Source of the DNA: MedAcidi-G1 sp000817085
GTDB lineage: Bacteria; Actinomycetota; Acidimicrobiia; Acidimicrobiales; MedAcidi-G1
Direction: 5' to 3'
Length of the DNA stretch: 64,000 nt
Assembly: GCA_045568635.1 (NCBI GenBank)
Contig: JBJLAO010000004.1
Span: forward strand, 341,889 to 405,888
Below, in pieces: positions 17,146 through 26,743 of this stretch. Under the pieces are notes generated by a model that did no database searches, had not been told where the DNA came from, and saw only the letters and a list, made by a program, of their open reading frames with translations. Positions within the stretch are counted from its first letter, which is position 1. Each line of letters begins with the position of its first letter. A program made the position numbers and the translations under genes.

Positions 17146-19392
17146 TTAGTTGTCACTGCTACTTAAAATTTCTTGTTCATCTCCCCCAGGAACAACTCGA
17201 TATATGTCATACACAGAATCAATTTCACGTATTGCATACATAAGCCTATTGAGATGTGTTGGGTCACTTATTTCAAAATCGAAACGCATGCGCGCTACTC
17301 GGTCAGAAATATTTGTTGAAGTTTCAACTCCTATTACATTCACCTGATTTTCTGACATCACATCGCCTACATCTCGCAATAATCCAGGTCTATCAAGAGC
17401 TTTTATTTCGACTGAGGCCACAAAATAACCTTCTAAATGGTCATCCCATTCGACTTCTATTAATCGATCTGGTTGATCAAACGATAACGATGAAGCGTTT
17501 GCACAGTCATTTCGATGTACAGATACCCCACGCCCCTTTGTTACGAAACCAATAACTTCATCTGGTGGCACTGGAGTGCAGCACCTTGATAAACGAATCA
17601 TGAGGTCGCTGAACCCCTCGACATGGACGCCTACTTTTGATGAATCTCTTCGTTCTCTTTGCGGATGAAAAACTGTTGCCTGTTCCTTAAAACGTCCTGG
17701 TTCCAGTTCATCCAGTGCTTTTTCAATTTTTCCTATTACTGAAACAGCCGAAACATGATGCTCGCCAATTGCAGCAAACAGAGCATCAAGGTCTGAATAG
17801 TTGAGGTCATTAGCGACTGTTGCAAGTGTTTCACCATCTAACGTTTCTTTGACAGGCAAATCGGCCCTCCGTAGTTCTTTAACAAGGTCATCGTGTCCCG
17901 TATCAATCGCTTCACTACGCCGCTCCTGTGAATACCACTGTCTAATTTTGCTTGCCGATCGGTGTGAAGCTACGAACTGAAGCCAATCTTTACTAGGGGC
18001 AGCTTCACTCTGCTTCGATGCCACTATTTCAACGGTCTGTCCAGAAGCCAATCTAGTGTTGAGAGGCACTAGGCGACCTTCTACTTTTGCCCCCACACAT
18101 CTATGACCAACTTCTGTATGTATCGAATATGCAAAATCAACTGGAGTTGCTCCAATGGGAAGTGCTACAACATCTCCCTTAGGGGTGAAAATATAAACCT
18201 CATCCTGTTCCAGGTCTGTCTTAAGATTTGCCATGAATGCATTAGGATCAGCTGTTTCTTCTTGCCATTCCACCATTCGTCCTAGCCACTCCATTTCATC
18301 TGAAGGGCTTTTTATTTTGTAATCCCAATGTGAAGCAATTCCAAACTCTGCTCGTTGGTGCATTTCTCGGGTCCGGATCTGAAATTCTGCCTGCTTTGCT
18401 TGAGGACCAATAACTGTGGTGTGCAAAGATTGATAGAGATTAAATTTTGGCATTGCTATGTAATCTTTGAAGCGTCCCTGTACAGGCTTCCACGTTGCGT
18501 GAATAGTTCCGAGAGCTGCGTAGCAATCTCCTACATTTTCAACTATCACTCGTATTCCTACAAGGTCATATATTTCTTCAAATGGTCTTCCTTTAACAAT
18601 CATTTTTTCATAAATGCTCCAGAGGTGCTTGGGTCTTCCAGACACATCCGCTTTGATACCCATGTCACTGAAACGTTCTTTAACATTTGCTACTAGCTGC
18701 ATAAGGTACATATCTCTTTCCGGAGCACGATCCTGAACCATTTGCGCAATTTCGCTATAGCGCTTTGGGTGGAGTGTCGCTAACGAAAGATCCTCTAGCT
18801 GAACTTTCACATCTTGCATTCCTAATCGATTGGCTAGTGGCGCGTATATATCAAGAGTTTCCCTGGCTGTTCTTTCTTGTTTAAATTCAGGTAAAGCCGC
18901 AAGAGTTCGCATGTTATGCAAACGATCAGCAAGTTTTATCACTAAGACTCTCAAATCTTTTGCTACAGCTACAAGCATCTTTCTCATACTTGCTGCTTGT
19001 TGATCCTCACGAGAATCAAAATTGATTCTGTCTAGTTTTGTAACACCATCAACTATGCTCGCAACCTCAGGTCCAAAATCTCTTTCAAGATCTACTAAAT
19101 CTATCTCCGTGTCTTCTATCGAATCATGGAGTAAAGCTGCCCCTATCGTTACATCATCAAGGCCTTGGTGAGCGACGATAGTAGCTACGGCTAAAGGATG
19201 ATGGACATAAGGTTCTCCAGACTTACGGGTTTGCCCTTCATGCGCAAGTACAGCTGTTTTATATGCCCGTTCTATTAGTTCAACGTCACCTCTTGGATGA
19301 CGTTCTAAGTAAACATCTATTAAAGCCGTTGTTTCGTCACTTTTTCCTGAAGCTCGACGGCGCCATGGAACAACTCGACGTGCCGCCACCAT
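17146..19392 (-). CDS. relA: Bifunctional (p)ppGpp synthetase/hydrolase Rel
   Basis: Rel makes and degrades the stringent-response alarmone. Domains in order: the HD hydrolase with YVHHPLAVATIVA and ALLHDSIEDTEID (about residues 45-200), the synthetase with GRPKHLWSIYEKM, YDLVGIRVIV and GRFKDYIAMPKFNLYQSLHTT, a TGS domain (VYIFTPKGDVVALPIGATPVDFAYSIHTE), a zinc-finger-like region with RCCTPVPPDEVIGF, and a C-terminal ACT domain. Both the HDxxED hydrolase signature and the synthetase residues are present, so it should be bifunctional as in other actinobacteria. Its ATG directly abuts the secF stop. Confidence 0.96.
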   Translation of the reverse strand: MVAARRVVPWRRRASGKSDETTALIDVYLERHPRGDVELIERAYKTAVLAHEGQTRKSGEPYVHHPLAVATIVAHQGLDDVTIGAALLHDSIEDTEIDLVDLERDFGPEVASIVDGVTKLDRINFDSREDQQAASMRKMLVAVAKDLRVLVIKLADRLHNMRTLAALPEFKQERTARETLDIYAPLANRLGMQDVKVQLEDLSLATLHPKRYSEIAQMVQDRAPERDMYLMQLVANVKERFSDMGIKADVSGRPKHLWSIYEKMIVKGRPFEEIYDLVGIRVIVENVGDCYAALGTIHATWKPVQGRFKDYIAMPKFNLYQSLHTTVIGPQAKQAEFQIRTREMHQRAEFGIASHWDYKIKSPSDEMEWLGRMVEWQEETADPNAFMANLKTDLEQDEVYIFTPKGDVVALPIGATPVDFAYSIHTEVGHRCVGAKVEGRLVPLNTRLASGQTVEIVASKQSEAAPSKDWLQFVASHRSASKIRQWYSQERRSEAIDTGHDDLVKELRRADLPVKETLDGETLATVANDLNYSDLDALFAAIGEHHVSAVSVIGKIEKALDELEPGRFKEQATVFHPQRERRDSSKVGVHVEGFSDLMIRLSRCCTPVPPDEVIGFVTKGRGVSVHRNDCANASSLSFDQPDRLIEVEWDDHLEGYFVASVEIKALDRPGLLRDVGDVMSENQVNVIGVETSTNISDRVARMRFDFEISDPTHLNRLMYAIREIDSVYDIYRVVPGGDEQEILSSSDN

Positions 19393-20493
19393 TTATCGGC
19401 GCTTCTTACGGGGTCTAGGAGGAATTGATCCAGAGTTCTGCATGGGAGTGGGGCGCCCTCGAGCCGGACCTCGAACCCCTTCGATACGTTCTTTTTTCTT
19501 CAAGTCTGGTTTAGACGCTTCTTGCCTCTCAATTTTTCGAACTGTCTCAAACTTAATTCCCTTTTGTTCAAGCCTATTTCTTACCTGCTGCCATCTTTCC
19601 TCTCGTTCCTTGAGTAAAGAAACTAACGAGGACGCTAGAAAAATCGAAGAATATGAACCAACCAATATCCCAACCAATAATGCAACACTAAATTCCTGCA
19701 AAGTAGTTGCACCCATTATGAAAGCACCGATTACAAGCAATGAAAGCACAGGTAGAGCTGAAGAAATACTCGTATTTATCGACCTCATTGCCACTCTGTT
19801 AAGTGCTAAATTCATCATCTCTGTATATGAATATTTTTCGGTAGCACCCAATCTTCCTGTGATCTCTCTGACTTTGTCATAAACAACAATTGTGTCGTAC
19901 AAGGAATACCCCATGATTGTGAGGAAGGCAACCACTGTGGCAGGAGTTATTTCAAATTGGAAAAATGAGTAGACACCAACACTTATAATAATGTCGTGCA
20001 CTACTGCTACTAACGCTCCAAGCGCCATTTTCCATTCAAGACGGATCGTAAGGTACATGGCTACTACAACAAAAAATACAAGTAATGCTTTTATAGCTTT
20101 ATTTGTTACGTCCGATCCCCAAGTTGGACCAACCTGTTCAAATGTCTCAACCTCGCCTATTTCATTTTCTAGCAATTCCCGAAGTTCATTAGCTTTTTGA
20201 GAGTCATCTATATCAGATCTAATCCGGATAATATCATCACCTACTTTCTGCACTCTCGAATCAGCTGCTCCAACACTTGAAAGAACCTCTCTGGTTTCAG
20301 GAACAGTCGCGCTCGAAGAACGGACTTCGTAAGAAGTCCCTCCCTCGAAGTCAAGCCCTAAATTAAGACCACGAAATGCGAAAGAACCTATTCCTATAAT
20401 CAAAACAACCATTGAAGCGATGAAAGCTCGCTTCCATAAATTTGGAAAGTTCACAGGGTTTTCCCCTAAGTAGAGACTCTTCAAAGTTTTCAT
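19393..20493 (-). CDS. secF: Protein translocase subunit SecF
   Basis: SecF with SecD uses the proton motive force to complete protein export. The 366 residues contain a first transmembrane helix (FIASMVVLIIGIGSFAF), the signature LGLDFEGGTSYEV, a periplasmic domain and five further helices. Helix motifs VVAFLTIMGYSLYDTIVVYDKVRE and NTSISSALPVLSLLVIGA carry the conserved acidic residue. The C-terminal tail is long and basic and ends RKKRR. The start overlaps the secD stop by 4 nt. Confidence 0.96.
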   Translation of the reverse strand: MKTLKSLYLGENPVNFPNLWKRAFIASMVVLIIGIGSFAFRGLNLGLDFEGGTSYEVRSSSATVPETREVLSSVGAADSRVQKVGDDIIRIRSDIDDSQKANELRELLENEIGEVETFEQVGPTWGSDVTNKAIKALLVFFVVVAMYLTIRLEWKMALGALVAVVHDIIISVGVYSFFQFEITPATVVAFLTIMGYSLYDTIVVYDKVREITGRLGATEKYSYTEMMNLALNRVAMRSINTSISSALPVLSLLVIGAFIMGATTLQEFSVALLVGILVGSYSSIFLASSLVSLLKEREERWQQVRNRLEQKGIKFETVRKIERQEASKPDLKKKERIEGVRGPARGRPTPMQNSGSIPPRPRKKRR

Positions 20494-22004
20494 ATCGTCT
20501 CCACCAGCGGTGAGCTAACTTTTGATCTTGATTCATTTACCGCCCCAATAGCTGGTAGCCCAAACCTTTTAGGATGATTTGCGAACCAGTCAGTTTTGGC
20601 AAGCACTTTTACGATTGGTCCCATAAAGAAATACGTTGCCACTAAGTCAAGTAAAGTCGCTAGACCTAGGTAAAAAGCAAAACCCTTAACAGCACCAACT
20701 GTGAGCCACCAAAGCAAAATTGCTCCTATCAATGAAGCCATATCCGCTTTCACTATGGTAGAAAAAGCAATTGGGAAAGCTCGATCAACAGATGAGCGAG
20801 CTGTTCGTCCATCAAGTACATCATCTTTCAGGTGTTCAAAATAAACTATGTTCGAATCAACTGAGACTCCTATTGCAACAATTATTCCTGTTATACCAGC
20901 GAGTGTCAGGGCAAGCCCTTCTTGCGTGCCTAAATGAGCCACTATCGCCCATAAAAGCGCCCCTGAAACCAACAAGCTCGATAACGCCACTAAACCAAGA
21001 AGCCTGTAATAAAACAGCATGAAAAGAGCCACAAGAGCAAGCCCTATAATCCCAGCTTTGACTCCTGCATCGAGTGAATCCTCTCCTATCGTTGCTGATA
21101 CAATTTGAGTGTTTTCCGCTTCCAACTCAACTGGAAGAGAACCGTATCTCAATGCTAAGGCAACATTTTCAGCTTCTTCTTTTTCATAATCCCCTGAGAT
21201 CACAATTGCGTCTCTTTGAAATTCAGGAGCCCTGATTTGTGGTGCTGTAATGATTTTTCCATCTAAGACAATCGCTAAACGACCATTTGTGAATCCTGGG
21301 AGTTGTGGACATGACTCTGACCCGAAATAACATTGTGTGGAAACTGAATTGAAAGCTTGAATGCCGTTCTGACCAGCTTTAAGAGCAAGACTTATTTGCC
21401 ACTGATAGTCGAAGAAATCCGCTCCTGCATCACTAAGTGCATCACCTGTTAACACACTTGGACCCAAAAGGTATCTCGCTCCTGGATCATCCTGTGAGCT
21501 TAAAACCACAAAATTATTGGCTTGGTCAGCTTCCTTTGGAGTTAATCCACTAATACCGGTAACTGGTTCTACTTCTCCGTTTATTCCTCCGGCGCAAGAT
21601 GCTAGAGGAGCAGCCTCATAGTTTTTGCCTTTATTTTCTGTGTTCAGATTCCCTGTAGAAGAAAATACATTGCAAACAGGACGGAATCGCATTTCAGCTG
21701 TCGTCCCAACTAATTGGAGTGCTCTATCTTGATCTTTGACACCCGGCAGCGATACCATCACTCCACCTGCTATACGCGATATTTCCGGTTCTGCTACTCC
21801 TAGACCATCAACCCGGTTACGGATTATTTCCACAGTCTGATCAAGCATGACTTCATCTGCAGGTTGGGTGGCAATGAGTCGAACAGAAACTCCCCCCTGA
21901 AGGTCAAGACCTAGAAGAGGTTCATTCTCCCAAAGTACTGTTCCTGCTATTGAAGCAACAGTTATTGTAAGAATCCCTATGAGGAGAGTTAGTTGTCGAC
22001 GCAT
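20490..22004 (-). CDS. secD: Protein translocase subunit SecD
   Basis: SecD is the larger RND-type partner of SecF. The 504-residue protein has an N-terminal helix, the signature LLGLDLQGGVSVRL, a large periplasmic head (about 40-315, with GRLAIVLDGKIITAPQIR) and a six-helix membrane domain. The latter includes TLAGITGIIVAIGVSVDSNIVYFEHLKDD and the VKADMASLIGAILLWWL helix. It follows yajC by 18 nt and overlaps secF, a standard yajC-secD-secF unit. Confidence 0.96.
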   Translation of the reverse strand: MRRQLTLLIGILTITVASIAGTVLWENEPLLGLDLQGGVSVRLIATQPADEVMLDQTVEIIRNRVDGLGVAEPEISRIAGGVMVSLPGVKDQDRALQLVGTTAEMRFRPVCNVFSSTGNLNTENKGKNYEAAPLASCAGGINGEVEPVTGISGLTPKEADQANNFVVLSSQDDPGARYLLGPSVLTGDALSDAGADFFDYQWQISLALKAGQNGIQAFNSVSTQCYFGSESCPQLPGFTNGRLAIVLDGKIITAPQIRAPEFQRDAIVISGDYEKEEAENVALALRYGSLPVELEAENTQIVSATIGEDSLDAGVKAGIIGLALVALFMLFYYRLLGLVALSSLLVSGALLWAIVAHLGTQEGLALTLAGITGIIVAIGVSVDSNIVYFEHLKDDVLDGRTARSSVDRAFPIAFSTIVKADMASLIGAILLWWLTVGAVKGFAFYLGLATLLDLVATYFFMGPIVKVLAKTDWFANHPKRFGLPAIGAVNESRSKVSSPLVETI

Positions 22005-22022
22005 TTTATTTGCCTGTAGGAA

Positions 22023-22319
22023 TTAGTCGATGGGGCTCGAGTCCTCTGAAGAACTCTCATCTGTATCTATTTGAAATTTTCGATCAACAGCCGTTCGGAG
22101 CACTTTCAATTCAAGATCTTGAGCGACTTCGAGCCATATCACTCCATTCTCTTCCTCAACTTCTTTAACTACACCATGGATACCTGAATTTAGTAACACT
22201 TCATCTCCTGGCGCTAAAGAACGCACCAGAGCTTGCTGCTCTTTAGCGCGTTTTTGCTGGGGACGTATAAGAAACATATACATCAACAACATGATTACTA
22301 TGAGTGGCAAAAATGACAT
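22023..22319 (-). CDS. yajC: Preprotein translocase accessory subunit YajC
   Basis: This small single-pass membrane protein associates with SecDF. Residues 3-17 form the helix FLPLIVIMLLMYMFLIRPQQKR, continuing into the conserved RPQQKRAKEQQ. The cytoplasmic part has the family core LAPGDEVLLNSGIHGVVKEVEEENGVIWLEVA. The 98-residue length is normal. AGAGAG lies 6 nt before the ATG. The 79-nt gap upstream, toward tgt, has only a weak CACTC/GAGTG inverted repeat. Confidence 0.93.
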   Translation of the reverse strand: MSFLPLIVIMLLMYMFLIRPQQKRAKEQQALVRSLAPGDEVLLNSGIHGVVKEVEEENGVIWLEVAQDLELKVLRTAVDRKFQIDTDESSSEDSSPID

Positions 22320-22398
22320 TTGGTCTCTCTAATTTAGGGGATATTTACACTCAATATCTTACGCCGAGTGAGGATACTAAAGTTCGAACTTGCTGACT

Positions 22399-23508
22399 TC
22401 AAGACCAAATATCTAAAGTTTCTTTCCGAAAGTTGTCAAATTCATTCTCATTTATAGAAGTTCTCATCCGTTCAACGAAGTTAAAAAGCCATGCAAGATT
22501 ATGTAAAGTCAAAATACGTGCTCCGGTCGGTTCATCTGTAGCCATTAGATGCCGTAAATACGATCTCGACCAATGATTTCCAGGACTTTGTGGAAATCCT
22601 GGATCAAGAGGTTTGTCGTCTTTTGCAAAACGCGCATTCCCAATATTGATTCTTCCCTCTGAAGTTAAAACAGTACCGTGTCGGGCTAAACGGGTTGGCA
22701 AAACACAATCAAACATGTCTACTCCCCTTTCAACGACATTCACTAAGCCAACCGGATCACCTAACCCCATGAAGTATCGTGGTTGACTTTCAGGGATCAA
22801 ATCAGTTACTACTGAGACTGAATCAAGCATTTCATCTCTACCCTCACCAACACTCAATCCTCCTATGGCATAACCATCAAAACCGATTTCTAAAGTACGT
22901 CGCGCACTTTCAATTCTTAATGCAGAATTAATTCCTCCCTGAACTATTCCGAACTGACTTTGCCGGGAGGAAGCGTCAGGATGATCGATAAAAGTTTTTC
23001 TTCCTCTTTCAGCCCATGCGGCAGTCATTTCTACAGACTCTTTTATAGTCTCTTCTGGTGCTGGCAAAGCCGGACATATATCTAAAACCATTTGGATGTC
23101 CGCACCGATATCAGCTTGTATCTCAGCAGAACTTTCTGGTGTTAATTTATGAAAAGAACCATCGTAAACGGATCTAAACGTCGCTCCCTCTTCATCTATT
23201 TTTGGAGCAAGTGAAAATATCTGGTACCCACCTGAGTCGGTTAATGTTAAACCTTTCCAATTCGCAAACGAGCCGATACCGCCGGCATTTTTCACTATTT
23301 CTGCGCCTGGCCTGAGCATTAAATGGTAAGTATTCGCTAAAACTACCTGAGCTCCTAGGTCTTTTAAATCCAAGGAAGATAAATGTCTAACGGAGCCCCT
23401 TGTCCCCACGGGCATGAAGCAAGGGGTCTTGAAAGAGCCAGTTGCAAGTCTTACAATACCTGTTCTTGCTTCTCCGTCTTTATTTTCTAAATCAAAATCA
23501 GCTCTCAT
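22399..23508 (-). CDS. tgt: tRNA-guanine transglycosylase lacking its zinc cysteines
   Basis: TGT replaces guanine 34 of GUN-anticodon tRNAs with preQ1. The catalytic parts are intact: LANTYHLMLRPG, the aspartate in TLTDSGGYQIFSL, GGLSVGEGRDEM and the nucleophile aspartate in DMFDCVLPTRLARHG. What is odd is the structural zinc site. Bacterial TGTs normally have CxCxxC around DPECDCYTC, but residues 302-312 here read DPGFPQSPGNH, with no cysteine. The histidine in ILTLHNL remains. An 8-bp inverted repeat sits at exactly this place. The rest of the frame is continuous, so this looks like a substitution, not a frameshift. It is coupled to queA by a 1-nt overlap. Confidence 0.93.
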   Translation of the reverse strand: MRADFDLENKDGEARTGIVRLATGSFKTPCFMPVGTRGSVRHLSSLDLKDLGAQVVLANTYHLMLRPGAEIVKNAGGIGSFANWKGLTLTDSGGYQIFSLAPKIDEEGATFRSVYDGSFHKLTPESSAEIQADIGADIQMVLDICPALPAPEETIKESVEMTAAWAERGRKTFIDHPDASSRQSQFGIVQGGINSALRIESARRTLEIGFDGYAIGGLSVGEGRDEMLDSVSVVTDLIPESQPRYFMGLGDPVGLVNVVERGVDMFDCVLPTRLARHGTVLTSEGRINIGNARFAKDDKPLDPGFPQSPGNHWSRSYLRHLMATDEPTGARILTLHNLAWLFNFVERMRTSINENEFDNFRKETLDIWS

Positions 23509-24524
23509 TAGTGACCAGCATAGTTACCGAGAAATTGCCTTTGCACAAGCATCGCATCCCCAAAAGAAAGAAATCTGTAATTTTCATGTAGTGCCTCTCT
23601 ATACAGAGATTGCCATCTTTCCCCTAAGAACGCGTCGAGCATTACAAGCAAAGTTGATCTTGGGAGATGAAAATTAGTTAAAAGGAGGTCAACAATTTTG
23701 AAATCAAAGGGTCGTTTTATAAAAATATTAGTTCTTCCTTCTAATTTACCTAATGCTGCTGTTTCAAGAGCTCTTACTGTTGTCGTACCTACTGCTATCA
23801 CTCTCTCAGCTTGTGCGCATGCTTCAATGACATTTTCAGGCACATTGTAAAACTCAGAATGCATTTTATGGTCATCAATATTTTGTGAATTTAGAGGTCG
23901 GAACGTATCTAATCCAACTACAAGTTCCAAAAATTCTATTTTTGCACCTTTTTCAATACATCTGTCGAGCAATTCTTTGGTCATGTGAAGTCCTGCAGTC
24001 GGGGCTGCAGCAGATTTTGCTTTTTCGCTATAAACAGTTTGATATCTATCTCTGTCTTCTAGTTTTGTTTTTATATATGGAGGAAGGGGCATTTCTCCAT
24101 ATTTCTCGATTGTCGGAATAAATTCTCCTTTTACGTCTAAACGAACTTTCCTTAATCCCTCTCCAAGATCATCTTCTACTTCAATTTCAAAATCTTCACC
24201 AAGTTTAAAAACAGTTCCATGATCTATTTTTCGGCTTGGTTTAACCAATGCTTCCCATTGATTTTCTTTTCCAGTTTCTTCTAATAAAAGAATCTCTACT
24301 TTTCCACCAGTTGGTTTATGTGTGTGGAAACGTGCAGGCAGGACTCTCGTGTTGTTCATTACGATCAAGTCACCTGGTTTTATAATTTCGGGAAAGTCCA
24401 AAATTCTTGAGTGCCGGATCTGGTTTTCTATATCTATCAGTAGGCGCGAGTCTGTCCTAATCGGCAATGGCTCCTGCGCTATTGCAGAGTCAGGAAGGTC
24501 GTAGTCAAACTCGTTAAGATGCAT
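23508..24524 (-). CDS. queA: S-adenosylmethionine:tRNA ribosyltransferase-isomerase
   Basis: QueA transfers the ribosyl part of SAM to preQ1 in tRNA, giving epoxyqueuosine, the step after Tgt. The 338 residues carry DYDLPDSAIAQEPLPIRTDSRL at the N-terminus, IVMNNTRVLPARF, the core AAPTAGLHMTKELL and GTTTVRALETAA, and FHLPRSTLLVMLDAF. All family signatures are intact. The stop overlaps the tgt start region by 1 nt, fitting a queuosine pair. Confidence 0.96.
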   Translation of the reverse strand: MHLNEFDYDLPDSAIAQEPLPIRTDSRLLIDIENQIRHSRILDFPEIIKPGDLIVMNNTRVLPARFHTHKPTGGKVEILLLEETGKENQWEALVKPSRKIDHGTVFKLGEDFEIEVEDDLGEGLRKVRLDVKGEFIPTIEKYGEMPLPPYIKTKLEDRDRYQTVYSEKAKSAAAPTAGLHMTKELLDRCIEKGAKIEFLELVVGLDTFRPLNSQNIDDHKMHSEFYNVPENVIEACAQAERVIAVGTTTVRALETAALGKLEGRTNIFIKRPFDFKIVDLLLTNFHLPRSTLLVMLDAFLGERWQSLYREALHENYRFLSFGDAMLVQRQFLGNYAGH

Positions 24525-24557
24525 TGATCATTATTTTAGAAGGTTTTGATTTCTTTA

Positions 24558-25583
24558 TCAGTTGCCAAATAATGACTGTTTTTTATTCGTTGGGACGCTT
24601 AACCCTAAATGTTCATAAGCGGTCGCTGTCGCCACTCTGCCTTTGGGAGTTCTAATGAGTAAGCCTTGTTGAATCAAATATGGTTCGTAAACATCCTCAA
24701 CAGTATCTTCTGGTTCGCTAACACTGATGGCTAGCGTTTTAATGCCAACTGGTCCCCCAGAAAATTTTTCACATAAAGAAATCAAAATAGCCCTTGAAGC
24801 CTTATCCAAGCCAAGATCGTCAACTCCAAAAAATGTAAGGCCATCACGTGCTACATCTCCATTGATTTTTCCTTCTCTCTCAACTTGAGCGAAGTCACGC
24901 ACCTGTCTTAATAGTCGATTTGCAATTCTGGGAGTACCTCTCGAGCGTTTAGCTATTTCAGCGGCTCCATCAACATCTATATCAACTTCAAGTATTCCAG
25001 CAGTTCTCTGGACTATTGACTGTAATTCTTCAGATTCGTAATAATCCAACCTTGCCGTAAGCCCAAATCTGTCGCGTAGCGGCCCAGTAATAAGTCCCGT
25101 ACGAGTTGTAGCCCCAACCAGGGTAAACGGTGGTAAATCAAGTCTGATTGAACGTGCTGCGGGTCCTTTACCCAAGACGATATCTAGTTCAAAATCTTCC
25201 ATAGCTGGATACAAAACCTCTTCTACGGCTCTTGCAAGTCTGTGAATTTCGTCGATGAACAGAACGTCACCTATTTCTAGTTTTGTCAAAATAGATGCCA
25301 AGTCACCTGCTCTTTCGAGAGCCGGACCAGAAGTGATATGAAGTTCAGCTCCCATTTCCATAGCGACAATATGAGCTAATGTTGTTTTACCTAGTCCCGG
25401 AGGGCCAGCGAAAAGAAAATGGTCTGAAGGCTGCTCGCGTTCTCTTGCCGCTTCTAACATCACTCTCAAGTGACCTTTCAATTCAGTCTGACCAACGAAC
25501 TCAGCTAGACCTTTGGGTCGCAGGCCGACTTCTATTTCACTTTCTATCGGTTCTTTGTTGGGGGAAAGTAACTCTTCACGCAT
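24558..25583 (-). CDS. ruvB: Holliday junction branch migration helicase RuvB
   Basis: RuvB is the AAA+ motor that drives branch migration with RuvA. Of its 341 residues, LRPKGLAEFVGQTELKGHL precedes Walker A GPPGLGKTTLAHIVA. Walker B is DVLFIDEIHRL, sensor 1 is LVGATTRTGLIT and the arginine finger region is GPLRDRFG. The C-terminal winged helix ends RTPKGRVATATAYEHLG. It lies 9 nt after ruvA. Confidence 0.97.
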   Translation of the reverse strand: MREELLSPNKEPIESEIEVGLRPKGLAEFVGQTELKGHLRVMLEAAREREQPSDHFLFAGPPGLGKTTLAHIVAMEMGAELHITSGPALERAGDLASILTKLEIGDVLFIDEIHRLARAVEEVLYPAMEDFELDIVLGKGPAARSIRLDLPPFTLVGATTRTGLITGPLRDRFGLTARLDYYESEELQSIVQRTAGILEVDIDVDGAAEIAKRSRGTPRIANRLLRQVRDFAQVEREGKINGDVARDGLTFFGVDDLGLDKASRAILISLCEKFSGGPVGIKTLAISVSEPEDTVEDVYEPYLIQQGLLIRTPKGRVATATAYEHLGLSVPTNKKQSLFGN

Positions 25584-25591
25584 AATCGACC

Positions 25592-26194
25592 TTAAGCAGT
25601 AGCTAGTTTCTGGAGGGCTTCTCGGAGTAAAATAGAGGAATCATCACCAGCAAGATCGCCTAAAACTGAACGTATCTCGTCTGATGAATAACCAAGTCCA
25701 TCTAGAGCTTCTTGCACCTCTAATATCGCCGATCTTCCGATCCCTGAATTATCAGTTCCGAGAGATATTCCTTCAATTGGCATTTTCAAAACACTTTTTA
25801 ATTCGACTAAAAGTCTCGTTGCTGTTTTTTTACCTACTCCAGGCACCAAACAGAGAGAAGAAATGTCTTCATTATTAACTACTTGAAATAGCTCGTTTGG
25901 ACCATGTACACCTAAAACCGCTAGTGCCAAAGAGGGTCCCACTCCATGAGCTGTTAGAAGTGCTTCGAAGCAGATTCTTTCGGAGCGATCTAAAAATCCG
26001 TAAAGAGCTTGATCTGCTTCTCTAATCAAATGATACGTATATACAAATACTTCGCTTCCTTCTTCTCCAATTTTTACAGCAGTCGTGGGTGTAACAATAA
26101 TCCGGTAACCGATTCCTGCAGTCTCGATGAGAATTTCGCCTTTTTCTCCTTCGGAGAAACGCTCTAAAAGCAAACCTCTAATCGAACCAATCAT
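25592..26194 (-). CDS. ruvA: Holliday junction DNA-binding protein RuvA
   Basis: RuvA forms the tetramer that holds the four-way junction. It has 200 residues. The N-terminal OB domain starts MIGSIRGLLLER and includes TYHLIREADQALYGF. Two helix-hairpin-helix motifs follow (VGPSLALAVLG and LVPGVGKKTATRLLVELK), then a C-terminal RuvB-binding domain (IGRSAILEVQEALDGLGYSSDEI). The start overlaps the ruvC stop by 4 nt. Confidence 0.96.
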   Translation of the reverse strand: MIGSIRGLLLERFSEGEKGEILIETAGIGYRIIVTPTTAVKIGEEGSEVFVYTYHLIREADQALYGFLDRSERICFEALLTAHGVGPSLALAVLGVHGPNELFQVVNNEDISSLCLVPGVGKKTATRLLVELKSVLKMPIEGISLGTDNSGIGRSAILEVQEALDGLGYSSDEIRSVLGDLAGDDSSILLREALQKLATA

Positions 26195-26685
26195 CCTGCT
26201 GCAGCCTTATATTGTCCTGGAATCATTGCTAAATGACACAAAGCTATTGCGACTGCATCGGCCGCATCTACAGGTTTTAAGGGCGAATTGATTTTGAGCA
26301 GCGTCTGGACCATCGCTTCTATTTGACCTTTTCCAGCACCTCCCCAACCTGCGACAGCTAATTTTACCTCATTAGGTGAGTACAAAGTTACTGAGCAGCC
26401 TGAGGCTGCGCCTTCTGCCATAATCACACCTGAAGCGTGACTAGTTTGCATGGCAGTCTTAGCATTTACTTGAAATAGAACTCTCTCAACAGCAATCGCA
26501 TCTGGTTTTTGTTCCTCGATAAGAGTACGAATATCGTATTGTAGATCAGCCAGACGCTTAGCAAGCTCTTCATTCGGATCCGTTCTAATTACTCCTGCAG
26601 CCTCTGCAGTAAGTTGGCGTCCTTCTTTTCTTACTAACCCATAGCCACAACGTGACAAACCCGGATCTACTCCCAAAACGAACAC
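26191..26685 (-). CDS. ruvC: Crossover junction endodeoxyribonuclease RuvC
   Basis: RuvC resolves Holliday junctions by symmetric nicking. The RNase H-like fold shows the first catalytic aspartate in VLGVDPGLSRCGYG, the glutamate in AIAVERVLFQVNAKTAMQ, and the last acidic pair in PVDAADAVAIALCHL. The 164-residue length is typical. The ruvC-ruvA-ruvB order is the actinobacterial one, with yebC directly upstream. Confidence 0.96.
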   Translation of the reverse strand: MFVLGVDPGLSRCGYGLVRKEGRQLTAEAAGVIRTDPNEELAKRLADLQYDIRTLIEEQKPDAIAVERVLFQVNAKTAMQTSHASGVIMAEGAASGCSVTLYSPNEVKLAVAGWGGAGKGQIEAMVQTLLKINSPLKPVDAADAVAIALCHLAMIPGQYKAAAG

Positions 26686-26743
26686 ATGTACGATTGTATC
26701 TGAACCTCAGGTTAGATGTGTGGTTATTGCAAACTTCCGAAAG

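Noticed and set aside
22320..22398. CACTC/GAGTG inverted repeat between tgt and yajC as a terminator
   Set aside because: The stem is only 5 bp with a 12-nt loop and no T-run follows on the minus strand.
22575..22598. Inverted repeat in tgt as a terminator
   Set aside because: It is inside an intact coding sequence, has no T-run and its stem is AT-rich.
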